Shown here: one piece after another, positions 8,688 through 17,729 of the stretch | Layout of the letters: every line of letters starts with the position of its first letter | Numbering within the stretch: position 1 is the first letter of the stretch | Source: Oligoflexus sp. | Lineage (GTDB): Bacteria > Bdellovibrionota_B > Oligoflexia > Oligoflexales > Oligoflexaceae | Direction of reading: 5' to 3' | Assembly (NCBI GenBank): GCA_014378195.1 | Contig: JACMOC010000013.1 | Span: 124,001 to 188,000 of the forward strand | DNA length: 64,000 nucleotides | Made by a program: the position numbers and the translations under genes | The notes under the pieces: model-generated | The model's database searches: none | The model's input: the letters and a program-made list of their open reading frames with translations, nothing else | What the model was told of the DNA's origin: nothing

Positions 8688-9733
8688 GTTTCATAAATGC
8701 GGTTTTTCCAGTGGAGAGGTCGCGCTCTTAATCTGTCGTAAACAGCCAGGATACTAATTGACGTAAAAAGAAGGATAGAAAAGGGCAAAAATACTATACC
8801 TAGGAAGGAAAAGTTGCCGATACGCCTTTGAGTAAAAGCCAGAAGTATCAAAGTCATCACACTCAACAAAAGACTCGCTTTTCCGCCATCAAATCCTATC
8901 GTCATTGCCATGAAATAAAGCACCACTTCCAACGAGCTCAGCGCATTATTGTGTTCCATTCCACCTCGAAAATTACGTCGCCATCCTTTTAAGAATTCTG
9001 GCAGAGTCGTATACATCCGGACTTTGTATAGGTTCTTACCTGTGTAAACAAACCATCGGCCTTTTGCGGCTAAAACCAGCTCCGCTAAAGAAAGATCGTC
9101 AACAGCTTGACTTCGAATGGCGGCATGTCCACCGATTTGTTTATAAAATAAAGTATCGAATATGAGATATTGACCTATCGCAAAAACACGGCCTTTTTTA
9201 GGGAGCCCATAAGGGTGCGTGAGAGCCAGGAGCAGGAGTTGAAAGGGGCCCAGAAGTTGTTCCCAGAGCTTTGGGTTGCTGTGGTAGGGCAACGCGGTCA
9301 TTCCCTGGGCGTTATGCTGCCGGCATTCCGCTAGGGCTTTTTTGAGACTTTCAGGCTTATGCCAAGTATCGGCGTCCGTAAATAATAGGTAATCGCCGGT
9401 CGCTGCCAAGCTTCCCTGATGGCAGGCCCAAGGTTTACCGAACCAGCCTTCAGGCTTTGCGGCACCCGTGATCACATGCACGCCAAAACTCTTAGCAATG
9501 CGTGCTGTTTCGTCATCAGAATTATCGTCAACAACTATTGTTTCGAAGTTGGGATAGTCGAGAGATTGCAGGCTTTCGAGGAGCAAGGGCAGATTATGCG
9601 CCTCATTACGCGCGGGAATAATGATAGAGACCTTAGGCCAAAGGGAAAGAGGCGGGGCGTCAGCTGCCGCCCGTGGCCAGAGTCTAAAACTTAAGAGCAA
9701 AAATCCACACAGAGCGCAGGCGAGTGAAATCAT
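8681..9733 (-). CDS. CrtQ-like family 2 glycosyltransferase, last gene of the crt operon
   Basis: A GT-A fold glycosyltransferase of about 350 residues. It begins with a hydrophobic segment (about 2-18), then SIIIPARNE at 36-44, VVDDNSDDE at 67-75 and the nucleotide-sugar/metal motif DAD at 120-122. The catalytic acceptor region reads QAVDDLSLAE, and two or three hydrophobic segments close the protein. This architecture matches CrtQ-type carotenoid glycosyltransferases and related hydroxyacyl glycosyltransferases. The start chosen is ATG 9733, 7 bases after the preceding stop codon; a TTG at 9772 overlapping the upstream gene is an alternative. Its place as the last gene of the carotenoid operon suggests it glycosylates a carotenoid end group, which is inference. 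Confidence 0.8.
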   Translation of the reverse strand: MISLACALCGFLLLSFRLWPRAAADAPPLSLWPKVSIIIPARNEAHNLPLLLESLQSLDYPNFETIVVDDNSDDETARIAKSFGVHVITGAAKPEGWFGKPWACHQGSLAATGDYLLFTDADTWHKPESLKKALAECRQHNAQGMTALPYHSNPKLWEQLLGPFQLLLLALTHPYGLPKKGRVFAIGQYLIFDTLFYKQIGGHAAIRSQAVDDLSLAELVLAAKGRWFVYTGKNLYKVRMYTTLPEFLKGWRRNFRGGMEHNNALSSLEVVLYFMAMTIGFDGGKASLLLSVMTLILLAFTQRRIGNFSFLGIVFLPFSILLFTSISILAVYDRLRARPLHWKNRIYETQ

Positions 9734-9740
9734 GAAGGTC

Positions 9741-10343
9741 TCAATGAGGAAAGGCTTTGAGTGTTTCGACAACCCCAGGATACCCTTGGCTATACCAATG
9801 CCACCAACATGAAATCATAAGAACGTGGCCGAGTATGGCAAAGAAGTGGCTCCACATTTCGATGCGATCGAGACCGCGGGAGAGATAGCGATGCCAGTGG
9901 AGCGCTTCGTCAACCATACTATAAAAGAAAGACAGCGCGATGAGCGCCACGGCTGGAGTCGAGAAAGTTTCGCCGTGTTCATAACAGAAACAAAGCGCCA
10001 TCACGCTCGTCACGGCCGTGACGATAATCATCTTATGAACGTGACCTTCGCCTGCTTTTAGTTCGGCCTTGTAAAGCGTGCGATGGCCGATGTCGTCGAA
10101 AGAGAGAGCTAAAACAAACAACAGAGTCCCCCCTGGAATAAACCAGACGTAACCTGGATAGTGAACCTTCATCAGCGTGCCTACTGCGAGGAATATACTG
10201 ATGCCGATGAACAGGCTGGTTATAGTCGCCATCCAGGCGCCATAGCGGACCCAATCTTCGTTTTTGAAACGACTGATATTTCGGACGTAGGCCTTGGCTT
10301 CTTCCAGAATAGAGAGTTCAGGCGAGAGTTGTTTCACTTCCAC
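9741..10343 (-). CDS. Unrecognised His-rich multi-pass membrane protein in the crt operon
   Basis: A 200-residue protein with about five hydrophobic segments (near 37-56, 65-82, 105-122, 130-146 and 165-185). I do not recognise the family. It is not a canonical CrtZ, CrtW or fatty-acid desaturase: their HxxHH boxes are absent. It does carry clustered His and acidic residues: FDDIGHR, GHVHK, YEHGE, DEALHWHRY and EMWSHFFAILGH. The E-x2-H and E-x3-H spacings are reminiscent of diiron sites. The start lies inside the end of crtB (26-base overlap), so it is translationally coupled to carotenoid genes. A carotenoid-modifying oxidase is a plausible but unproven role. Confidence 0.6.
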   Translation of the reverse strand: MEVKQLSPELSILEEAKAYVRNISRFKNEDWVRYGAWMATITSLFIGISIFLAVGTLMKVHYPGYVWFIPGGTLLFVLALSFDDIGHRTLYKAELKAGEGHVHKMIIVTAVTSVMALCFCYEHGETFSTPAVALIALSFFYSMVDEALHWHRYLSRGLDRIEMWSHFFAILGHVLMISCWWHWYSQGYPGVVETLKAFPH

Positions 10344-11265
10344 GCGATCTCCTTAATTGGCGATTTCGGAAGCGGCAGGGGGAAGTTTTAAGCACCTTCA
10401 ACAGTCCCCTAAAACCCAAAAGCAATTTTTTCGGAAAAGGAATCCAGGTTCGTGCATCCCACGCTTTGGGCCCTAGCCGCAGAACCTCATGACCGATAGC
10501 TGCATAAACCTCGCGCGCAATTGCGACAGCGATCGCGCAGCGTATCGGCAGGTACTTCAGGCCCTGGTCACCACTGCTGTAAAGCTCTTCAGCCCGACCC
10601 AAAAGAAGATCGACTATGGGAATCAAGGCCGCACGGTTGTTCGGATCAAGTAGGACTTCCGGTAAGGGATCAAGGCCGGCATCCTGCAGCCATGTCTCAG
10701 GGAGGTAAATACGTCCCAACTTAGCATCCGTGACGATATCACGGCAGATATTTGTCAACTGCATCGCGAGGCCCAAGTCGACAGCATGTTGATAGGCGCG
10801 GCGGTCATTGATGCCCATTACATGAGTCATCATCAGGCCAACCACCCCCGCAACACGGTAACAATAGAGTTCAAGATCCTGAAGTGTGTGGTACCGCTGC
10901 TGACAGAGGTCCATCGACATGCCTTTCAGCAAATCGATGGGCTGTTCGATAGGAAGCTTGATTTCATCGCGAAGCTCGCGAAAGGCTTTGATCGCCGGAG
11001 CAATATCCACGGATACCAAAGTGTCGAAACTTTGTTTCGCAAGGTTTTTTAAGACCACCATCTTTTTTTCGAGAGGCTGACCCTCGTCATCAATTTGATC
11101 ATCAACGTAGCGGCACCAGGCATAAAGACGAACGACACGGTCGCGAATCCTTTTGCCGAAAATCGAAGCGGCAAATGAAAAGCTAAGAGAGCCTTTTTGG
11201 ATAGAATCGTAACTGTAAGTTTGCGTGTTCACACATGTCCTCACATGGATAGAGCTATCGTTCAT
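10318..11265 (-). CDS. crtB: Phytoene synthase (squalene/phytoene synthase family)
   Basis: A 315-residue enzyme expected to condense two GGPP molecules to phytoene. The first Asp-rich motif is DDQID at 55-59, inside AWCRYVDDQIDD. The second is NICRDIVTDAKLGRIYLP around 172-189, with Asp176 and Asp180. These are the diphosphate/Mg-binding signatures of the family, and the length is normal. Its ATG overlaps the stop of crtI as ATGA, a coupled start. A homologous squalene synthase role is unlikely given CrtI and CrtY in the same operon. Confidence 0.92.
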   Translation of the reverse strand: MNDSSIHVRTCVNTQTYSYDSIQKGSLSFSFAASIFGKRIRDRVVRLYAWCRYVDDQIDDEGQPLEKKMVVLKNLAKQSFDTLVSVDIAPAIKAFRELRDEIKLPIEQPIDLLKGMSMDLCQQRYHTLQDLELYCYRVAGVVGLMMTHVMGINDRRAYQHAVDLGLAMQLTNICRDIVTDAKLGRIYLPETWLQDAGLDPLPEVLLDPNNRAALIPIVDLLLGRAEELYSSGDQGLKYLPIRCAIAVAIAREVYAAIGHEVLRLGPKAWDARTWIPFPKKLLLGFRGLLKVLKTSPCRFRNRQLRRSRGSETTLA

Positions 11266-12767
11266 GCATAATCGCTTGCAATCACAGAGCAGGTTGCTTT
11301 GGCCGATCCAACCACACCCGGAATACCGGCTCCAGGGTGGGTACCTGCCCCTACGAAATACAGGCCTTTGATATCATCGTCACGATTATGAACACGGAAA
11401 TAGGCGCTTTGTTGAAGCGTCGGTGTCAGCGAAAAGGCCGAACCATGGACAGCGTTAAGTTCAGTCGCGAAGTCATCCGGCGAGAACCATTTTTTCACCA
11501 CGATCGAGTCCTTAATGCCTGGCATATAATGCTCGTCCAGATAAGTAAGAATACGCTCGCAGTAGCGGGGTGCCTCCTCTGCCCAGTTCACAGACGAAAT
11601 CTTCAGATTCGGAACCGGCGCAAGCGCATAATACGCATAGTGGCCTTCGGGCGCCATACTCGGATCCGTCTCCGAGGGGGCATGAAGATAGATGGAAAAA
11701 TCATCGGAGAGTTCGCCGGTCTTGAAAATATCGTTCAGCAGCTCTTTGTAGCGCTCACCAAACATAATGTTGTGATGGCTCAAATTATCGAACCGTTTGG
11801 TCGCGCCGAAATAAATGACAAAGAGTGACATCGAATAGTCTTTTTTCTCCATGGCCTTACGTGTGCGCTTAACCAGGATTTCATCGCGCAGAAGGTTGGT
11901 GTACGTGTGATGAACGTCGGCATTGCTGACTACTATCTTCGCCGGCATAAAGCCGTCTTTGACCTGGACGCCGATAGCCTGACCGGCATGCGTGACGATG
12001 CGTTCTACTGGAGTTGAGCATTGAATTTTGCCGCCGATGTCTTCAAAGACCTTGACCATGGCGCGAATCAAAGCATGAGTGCCGCCCTTTGGAAAATGCA
12101 CACCGAACTTTTTCTCGAGCGGATGAATCAATGTATAGATAGAAGAAATCTCGAAAGGGTTTCCGCCAATCAGGAGGCTGTTGAAACTCAAAGCCTGCCT
12201 GGTTTTATCGTCTTTGATATATTTGCTGATAGTCGAATATACGGACCGTTGCGCATTGAGTTTGACGAGTTGCGGAGTCGCTTTCACCATATCCCAAAAG
12301 CGCAAAAAGGGCACTTGGCCTAACTTCTCGTAGCCTTCGACATAAACCTTTTCTGCGTAGGCGAGATAGTTTTGGTAGCCCTTGATGTCATCAGGATTTC
12401 TTTTGCCGATTTGAGATAAAAGTTCGTCCTCCTTATTGGAATAGTTGAAGATCGTCCCATCTTCCCAAAAGAGGCGATAAAAAGGCTGAACTTCTAGCAG
12501 TTCTATATAGTCAGACATCTTTTTGCCGGCGAGTTCGAACAGCTCTTCGAGGCACTGAGGAACCGTTATGACGGTCGGCCCAGCATCAAAAGTGAAACCT
12601 TGCTCGTGATAGACATAAGCGCGGCCGCCCGGCTTGTCGCGCAGCTCGAGAATTTCGGTTTGAAATCCTTGCGCTTGAAGTCGAATGGCCGCAGCCAGTC
12701 CTCCAAAGCCACTACCAATTACTATTGCGTTTTTATCATTTTGACTTTTGTGGGAAGGCTCATGCAT
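11262..12767 (-). CDS. crtI: CrtI-type phytoene desaturase
   Basis: A 501-residue FAD-dependent desaturase. The dinucleotide-binding motif GSGFGGLAAA is at 18-27, followed by the family RDKPGGRAYV motif. The FAD-binding C-terminal signature is FVGAGTHPGAGIPGVVGSAK. CrtI enzymes turn phytoene into neurosporene or lycopene; the number of desaturation steps cannot be read from sequence, though CrtY downstream in the pathway implies lycopene. The start ATG overlaps the prenyl synthase gene by 8 bases. The protein is probably peripheral to the inner membrane. Confidence 0.93.
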   Translation of the reverse strand: MHEPSHKSQNDKNAIVIGSGFGGLAAAIRLQAQGFQTEILELRDKPGGRAYVYHEQGFTFDAGPTVITVPQCLEELFELAGKKMSDYIELLEVQPFYRLFWEDGTIFNYSNKEDELLSQIGKRNPDDIKGYQNYLAYAEKVYVEGYEKLGQVPFLRFWDMVKATPQLVKLNAQRSVYSTISKYIKDDKTRQALSFNSLLIGGNPFEISSIYTLIHPLEKKFGVHFPKGGTHALIRAMVKVFEDIGGKIQCSTPVERIVTHAGQAIGVQVKDGFMPAKIVVSNADVHHTYTNLLRDEILVKRTRKAMEKKDYSMSLFVIYFGATKRFDNLSHHNIMFGERYKELLNDIFKTGELSDDFSIYLHAPSETDPSMAPEGHYAYYALAPVPNLKISSVNWAEEAPRYCERILTYLDEHYMPGIKDSIVVKKWFSPDDFATELNAVHGSAFSLTPTLQQSAYFRVHNRDDDIKGLYFVGAGTHPGAGIPGVVGSAKATCSVIASDYA

Positions 12768-13770
12768 AGGCTGTTTGGATCCTGTTTTTAAGAAGGTAAA
12801 ATGCAGTCATATCTGTGTGCGGGTAAGTGACTTGAAACTCTTCAACGGCAGTGTTGAAACAATGTCCCGCATGCTCCTGTGCCGCCTTTTTGATATCGTG
12901 GCGATTGAGCCAGCTTTCGATCTCTTGAGTTTTTGGAAGAGTCTTGGTCGCCTCAAGAAGGTGACCGAGGCTTTGCGCTCCCCAATGTTCGAGAGTGAGG
13001 CTCCAAATATAGGAGGGTTTGCGTGACAGGAGGTCTTCATAACGTTTTTCCGTATCAAAGGAACCAACGACATTGCCGATATCATTGAGACGCTGAAGAT
13101 AAACGCCGAGTGCCGACCCGAGTCTTTTTACGGCCTGCACGCGATCCATCGAAGCGCCCTGAATCAAAGCGCCCATGCCGATGGCGAGGGCAGTGATCGA
13201 ACCGGTTTTATAGAGAGCGCAATGGTGACAGATTGCGCTGAGCATAGACTGAGGCAAATGCTCAATCGAAACACTCAAGTCCATGACCTGTCCGTAATGA
13301 GCCAATTCAATAGCCTCATGCCACTCGGCGTCCAGCATATGTCTTCGCTCCGCATTGAGCTCGAGTTTTTCGAGGAGACGCAAGGCGCGGAAATAGAGCC
13401 AGTTCCCCACACTCAGCGCATGCGGTACACCCAGCCTGGAATGGAGCGATGGACCGTTCCGTCGCACTGGACTGCCATCCTGAATATCGTCAACGATCAG
13501 GGAACCGAGATGCAGATATTCTATGGCTTGGGAACACACCTCAAGTTGGTCGGAGGTTTTGGCGAAAGGTTGGTCGGAAAGAGCAGCCCCAATAGCGACG
13601 AGTTTGGAGCGAAACTGGTGGCTAGGCCTCGCTCGCAGCTCGTGGGTCGGATTGATCAGAAGTTCTTGGAGGAGATCTTTGACGGCTTGATTTTCGACAT
13701 TCGGAAAAGAACCTAACCCTGGCGCTCCGAAGGGAGCCGTAGTGGTATCCTGCTGACTTGCGTTATACAT
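12760..13770 (-). CDS. crtE: Polyprenyl (geranylgeranyl) diphosphate synthase-like protein
   Basis: A 336-residue isoprenyl diphosphate synthase homologue. The first Asp-rich motif DDIQD is at 94-98, followed by PVRRNGPSLH. The usual second motif (FQxxDDxxD) is altered to LQRLNDIGN around 225-233, leaving one aspartate there. An acidic-basic stretch, EKRYEDLLSRKP (about 241-252), follows. In this operon it should supply GGPP to CrtB, but the altered second motif leaves open a different or reduced activity. Its gene overlaps those on either side by 8 bases each. The symbol is given by context. Confidence 0.75.
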   Translation of the reverse strand: MYNASQQDTTTAPFGAPGLGSFPNVENQAVKDLLQELLINPTHELRARPSHQFRSKLVAIGAALSDQPFAKTSDQLEVCSQAIEYLHLGSLIVDDIQDGSPVRRNGPSLHSRLGVPHALSVGNWLYFRALRLLEKLELNAERRHMLDAEWHEAIELAHYGQVMDLSVSIEHLPQSMLSAICHHCALYKTGSITALAIGMGALIQGASMDRVQAVKRLGSALGVYLQRLNDIGNVVGSFDTEKRYEDLLSRKPSYIWSLTLEHWGAQSLGHLLEATKTLPKTQEIESWLNRHDIKKAAQEHAGHCFNTAVEEFQVTYPHTDMTAFYLLKNRIQTAYA

Positions 13771-14965
13771 GCTGCACCTCGCTTCGGTTGAAAAAATGAA
13801 AAAGCGCTGGTTTTATAGGAATAGGAGGGCGCCCTAAGAGGATGCGAAACTTATCGCGGGTGCTCGTTGCGCCTGCGTAAAATCTTGAAATCAGTTCGTT
13901 ATCATGTTCATAAAAACGTTCGAGCACTTGGTAACGATTCTCTTTTTCTGCAGCGAAAAACAGCATGTTATTAAGTCGTCTATAAAATTCCTGATCATCC
14001 CATCGTCTTCGCCCCAAGCCGATTAGATCGGAGCCGATGTTGGCGAAAGCGTGCTCGCAGCTTTCTAGCAACTGCTCGGCACCGAGGACCGCGTCGTATA
14101 TCGAATACCCTGTCGTAGGATGAAAAAACCCGCCTCTAACACCAAGCTGCGGTATATGTGGTGCGAGCCGATCGGTTTCAAACCCTTTTTTGCTAAAGCT
14201 CGGAAGCGGCAGTACGCCTTTTTCCTCACCGACTATATCTTTGACAACATAGCCTTGGTCATGGGCATACGCAAGTATCGCAGCTCGATAGTCGTCATCG
14301 TCAATATCCGGACCGTTGCTATAACGCGTGTCCTCGATAAGGAGTTCTGTATCCGTCCAGGGAAGCGTGTAGAGGAATCGAAAACCGTCGACCTGGGGGA
14401 CAGTCGCATCCATGAGTATAGGATGGCTCACGCCGTGAGGAACTGCCGTGCGAATCGTGAGACCCAGGAACTTCTGGTAGCCCGCAATCGCAAAGCCATC
14501 TTTTGCCCAGCCCCGAGCATCGATAATCTGTCGTCCGTGGAAGCGTTTCCCATTCTGCGTGACAACCTCATGATTCTGAACGCTTGATACGCTTTCGCCG
14601 CTTACGAAAGCATCGCCCAACTCTTGTTTGATACTCGTCCAGAAATCTGCGCTTCGGATGCTATGATACGCAATCGAAAAATCCTTACTCGATGACGGGA
14701 ATCGAACGGAATAGCCGCTCCAACTCTTGGTAACGAATTTTTGTAACCAAGACTCGTTTAGCACACTAAACACCTTAGTCCGTGTCGGGTCTATAGTGTA
14801 AGGGAGGCTTTGGAAGGACCACGTCTGCGGTAACTTGCACTCGCCCTGTGAATCCACTATGACGAATGAAAGAGTCGGGCAGCGCGTTTTTAAGAGCAGA
14901 GCGGCAAGAGCGGCAGCCAAGCCGCCACCGATAAAAATAACATCGTAATTTTGCTTACCGGCCAT
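13763..14965 (-). CDS. crtY: Lycopene cyclase, CrtY type
   Basis: A 400-residue flavoprotein and first gene of the crt operon. Residues 8-18 hold the Rossmann motif FIGGGLAAAL, followed by QTWSFQ near 47-52, as in CrtY (HTWSF). DARGW near 149-153 and GGFFHPTTGYS in the C-terminal third are also lycopene cyclase signatures. It should cyclise the ends of lycopene to beta-ionone rings, giving gamma- or beta-carotene. The stop overlaps the prenyl synthase start by 8 bases. The region upstream separates it from a divergently transcribed kinase. Confidence 0.85.
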   Translation of the reverse strand: MAGKQNYDVIFIGGGLAAALAALLLKTRCPTLSFVIVDSQGECKLPQTWSFQSLPYTIDPTRTKVFSVLNESWLQKFVTKSWSGYSVRFPSSSKDFSIAYHSIRSADFWTSIKQELGDAFVSGESVSSVQNHEVVTQNGKRFHGRQIIDARGWAKDGFAIAGYQKFLGLTIRTAVPHGVSHPILMDATVPQVDGFRFLYTLPWTDTELLIEDTRYSNGPDIDDDDYRAAILAYAHDQGYVVKDIVGEEKGVLPLPSFSKKGFETDRLAPHIPQLGVRGGFFHPTTGYSIYDAVLGAEQLLESCEHAFANIGSDLIGLGRRRWDDQEFYRRLNNMLFFAAEKENRYQVLERFYEHDNELISRFYAGATSTRDKFRILLGRPPIPIKPALFHFFNRSEVQHV

Positions 14966-15316
14966 AAATTATTCTCTCGGTAAGGCTCGACTCAATGCAG
15001 TCAAAGTGAGCCAAAGTCAACGTCCCAAGAGTCGCTAAGGGCCCTCTCTTTGTCAATCATTTATCTGGGGTAAACCTGTACAAGAGCGGTGCAATAGCCG
15101 ATATCTTGGCGGGTGGGGGGGCAAGCAGTGCGATATTGTCAAATTCATGACGTAGCCAAAACAATCGAAAGATTGTTCAAAAAACCATCCGTCTTCGGAA
15201 AGATTAGGAAAGATCTTGCTGCACAAAACCGTGGCTGCTACCAGAAGACCGTAGAAGCGCAGAACATTGCACTCAGCCTCCCAAAAAATTTGCGGATTTT
15301 TCCAGAATGGAAAAGC
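14966..15316. promoter_or_regulatory. Divergent control region between the crt operon and a hybrid kinase
   Basis: About 350 bases without a convincing gene. It must hold the promoters for crtY leftward and, unless the kinase starts upstream, for the kinase rightward. AGTCAA occurs twice at 14999-15004 and 15015-15020, a 16-base direct spacing. Read leftward there is a TTGACA box at about 15049-15054, but I find no well-spaced -10 element. A GTG at 15113 would extend the kinase frame into this region. No operator was identified with confidence. Confidence 0.3.
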
Positions 15317-17113
15317 ATGCCAGCGGCGCACCCATTAATAACGAATGTCGTGAGCTCCCCGAGTATCATGTTAGGATCGCCGCAGGAATTTTTAGCATTG
15401 GGACATGGGATTTCTCTTGGACGCGCTGCTTTTCTGGGTTTTCTTATTTTGATTTGCTTTTTTCTTCGCTGGTTATTGAATCAATCGTCTCGCATTCTCA
15501 GTTGGCTCGGGCGTTTTAAGATCAACAAAAACGCGCCCTCACCAGCGCCGCGGAATCTGCTGATGAGCGTCATTGCCCATGTTCTTCCCTGTAAAATTTA
15601 TTATGTTGATGCAAAAGGCATGCTCGTTTTTACGAACCAGGACAGTTATTCTGTCTTTGAAGGTACGTCGATGAAATCGCTGCTCGGCGCTACCCGTTAC
15701 AAAGAATTTGAACGTTACTATCAGAATAGTCTTCGCGGCCACACACTCAATGTCGAGTTATGTGGCATTTTCATCGACAGCCAAATCGCCCATATTAATT
15801 TCATCCCGCATCGTGACAGCAGTGGAGTCGTCGTCGGTGTGATTTGCGTCAGTACCGATGTGACAAGTTATAAAAAAATCGAAAAAGAATTGTCAGCAGC
15901 AAAGGAGGCGGCCGAAATTGCAAATGCTACAAAATCTGCTTTTTTGGCTCATATGAGTCACGAGATACGAACGCCCCTTGGAGCTGTTCTTGGATTTTCC
16001 GACCTTTTGGCAAGGCCATCTATAATGCCTGCCGAGCGCGAGCGTTATTTGAACGCAATCAAACGCAATGGGACTTTGCTCAAGAGCCTCATCGACGACA
16101 TTCTGGATATTTCAAAAGTTGAAGCCGGCAAAGTCACTTTGGAAATCTGTCGAGTTAATCTGCATGAGGTCATTTCCGATATTGTCAATCATGTCGGCGT
16201 GCAGGCAACAACGAAGAAGGTGGATATCGTTCTTGATCCCGCACCTAATTTGCCTTGCACTATCGAGACCGACCCTACCCGGCTCAAACAGATCCTTATT
16301 AATATCGTTGGCAATGCTGTGAAGTTCACAAGCAAAGGCAAGGTAGAGGTTCGCATTGAGGAGGTGGCAGGGACCGATCTGATTGCCTTCCATGTCAAAG
16401 ACAGTGGCTGTGGGATATTGTCCCAACATGCCCAGGATCTCTTTAAGCCTTTCAGCCAGGGTGATTCGGCTACAAAGAGGGAGTATGGAGGAACAGGACT
16501 CGGGCTAGCCTTGTCCAGACGGTTCGCTCGTTTGCTCGGTGGTGATGTGTGCCTGACCCACAGTGTGCCTGGGGAAGGCAGTGTGTTCACAATTACTATT
16601 AACAAGGCCCTGAGTCTCACCGCGCCTTTGCTCGACCCTCCGAGTCCTCCTAATCGTCTTCCAGATGACTCTCCCGCTATTTCGGATCCCTATGCCCTGC
16701 AGGGTATAAGGATACTTCTTGTGGAAGACGCGCCTGACAACCAACTCCTTATTAGTACATATCTCAAGTCGGCTGGTGCGACCATTGAGATAGCTAACAA
16801 TGGTCTCGAAGCTCTCAGCATGGTAGATCGAAGCCATTTCGATATTGTAATCATGGACATACAAATGCCTGTTATGGACGGATATGAAACAGCTGAAGAG
16901 CTGAGAATGCGTGGTTTCAACAAACCCCTCATTGCGTTGACCGCTCACACTATGATCGAAGAGCGGGAAAAATGTCTCGCCCACGGATTTGAGGCCCATA
17001 TAGGCAAACCTATCAATCCGCAGGCGCTTTTAGCATCAGTCAAACATCACGTTGATATGAATCAGAATCCCTATCCCCGCCGTGAGTCCATACCAAATGT
17101 TTTGATCCTCTGA
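15317..17113 (+). CDS. PAS-domain hybrid histidine kinase/response regulator
   Basis: I chose ATG 15317 because GGA lies 5 bases upstream of it; GTG 15113 and ATG 15368 are alternatives. From 15317 the product is 598 residues. It has one membrane helix at about 37-54, a PAS-like domain at about 82-187, HisKA with MSHEIRTPLG (phospho-His215), HATPase_c with DSGCG and GGTGLGL, and a receiver with acceptor Asp514 in IMDIQMP. The receiver opening VEDAPDNQLLI is almost the same as in the kinase at 6111-7748, so the two are paralogues. Divergent placement next to the carotenoid operon hints at a link with pigment control, but that is inference. Confidence 0.88.
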   Translation: MPAAHPLITNVVSSPSIMLGSPQEFLALGHGISLGRAAFLGFLILICFFLRWLLNQSSRILSWLGRFKINKNAPSPAPRNLLMSVIAHVLPCKIYYVDAKGMLVFTNQDSYSVFEGTSMKSLLGATRYKEFERYYQNSLRGHTLNVELCGIFIDSQIAHINFIPHRDSSGVVVGVICVSTDVTSYKKIEKELSAAKEAAEIANATKSAFLAHMSHEIRTPLGAVLGFSDLLARPSIMPAERERYLNAIKRNGTLLKSLIDDILDISKVEAGKVTLEICRVNLHEVISDIVNHVGVQATTKKVDIVLDPAPNLPCTIETDPTRLKQILINIVGNAVKFTSKGKVEVRIEEVAGTDLIAFHVKDSGCGILSQHAQDLFKPFSQGDSATKREYGGTGLGLALSRRFARLLGGDVCLTHSVPGEGSVFTITINKALSLTAPLLDPPSPPNRLPDDSPAISDPYALQGIRILLVEDAPDNQLLISTYLKSAGATIEIANNGLEALSMVDRSHFDIVIMDIQMPVMDGYETAEELRMRGFNKPLIALTAHTMIEEREKCLAHGFEAHIGKPINPQALLASVKHHVDMNQNPYPRRESIPNVLIL

Positions 17114-17348
17114 ACCCGAGGCGAACCTTCAGTCTCACTCGCCAGAATGCACCCGGTCTGCTTTTGTCTATAAATCTTCAAATCCAAAATGTTTAAACTC
17201 TGGCCTCAACTTTTAGAGTGACCCACGCAGCACTTCTTATTCCTTAGTTACCATAACCAGGTCGTTATCGGATGACGGAGTTTTGATCGCTGCGGCTCAG
17301 GTGTTCCCAAGAGCGCGCGAGCGATCATTATGGTTCAGCCGCGGCTGA

Positions 17349-17729
17349 TTAAAACTGCTTAGAGGCCAGGAGTACGAGAGTGCATGCCTCGACCACCTGA
17401 ATGCCTTTTTGTTTGGCAATCCGCATAAGGGTAGGGTGCTCTGTGCCGGGATTGAAAATAATACGTTTGGGTTTGGCTTTGAGTATCGTTTCAAAAAGCG
17501 GATCTAATTTGGTCGGATTGAGATAAATCGTGAGGGTATGGATAGCTTCATTGATTTCAGTCAGACTGCTCACTACCGCAAAACCTAGAACCGGTTGGGC
17601 GCTTGGATGCACACCTTTTACGTTATTGTACGCACTCTCTTTTAGGCGCTGAGCAGCTTTATATGCATACCGAGTCGGGTCATCGGATAATCCAAGTATA
17701 GTAACCAACACATCTTTTTCAGTACTCAT
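17349..17729 (-). CDS. CoA-binding domain protein (YccU-like)
   Basis: A 126-residue Rossmann-fold protein. The family signature is FNPGTEHPTLMRIAKQKGI followed by ACTLVLLASKQF, as in YccU-like CoA-binding proteins. LGLSDDPTRYAYKAAQRL near the N-terminus is the nucleotide-binding loop region. ATG 17729 is preferred over ATG 17735 because AAAGAG is better spaced from it. The 235 bases between this gene and the convergent kinase gene show no recognisable feature. The physiological role of the family is unclear. Confidence 0.8.
   Translation of the reverse strand: MSTEKDVLVTILGLSDDPTRYAYKAAQRLKESAYNNVKGVHPSAQPVLGFAVVSSLTEINEAIHTLTIYLNPTKLDPLFETILKAKPKRIIFNPGTEHPTLMRIAKQKGIQVVEACTLVLLASKQF

Noticed and set aside
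8681-14965. Crt gene block as a horizontally acquired island
   Set aside because: No flanking tRNA, integrase or repeats and no obvious change in base composition were seen.
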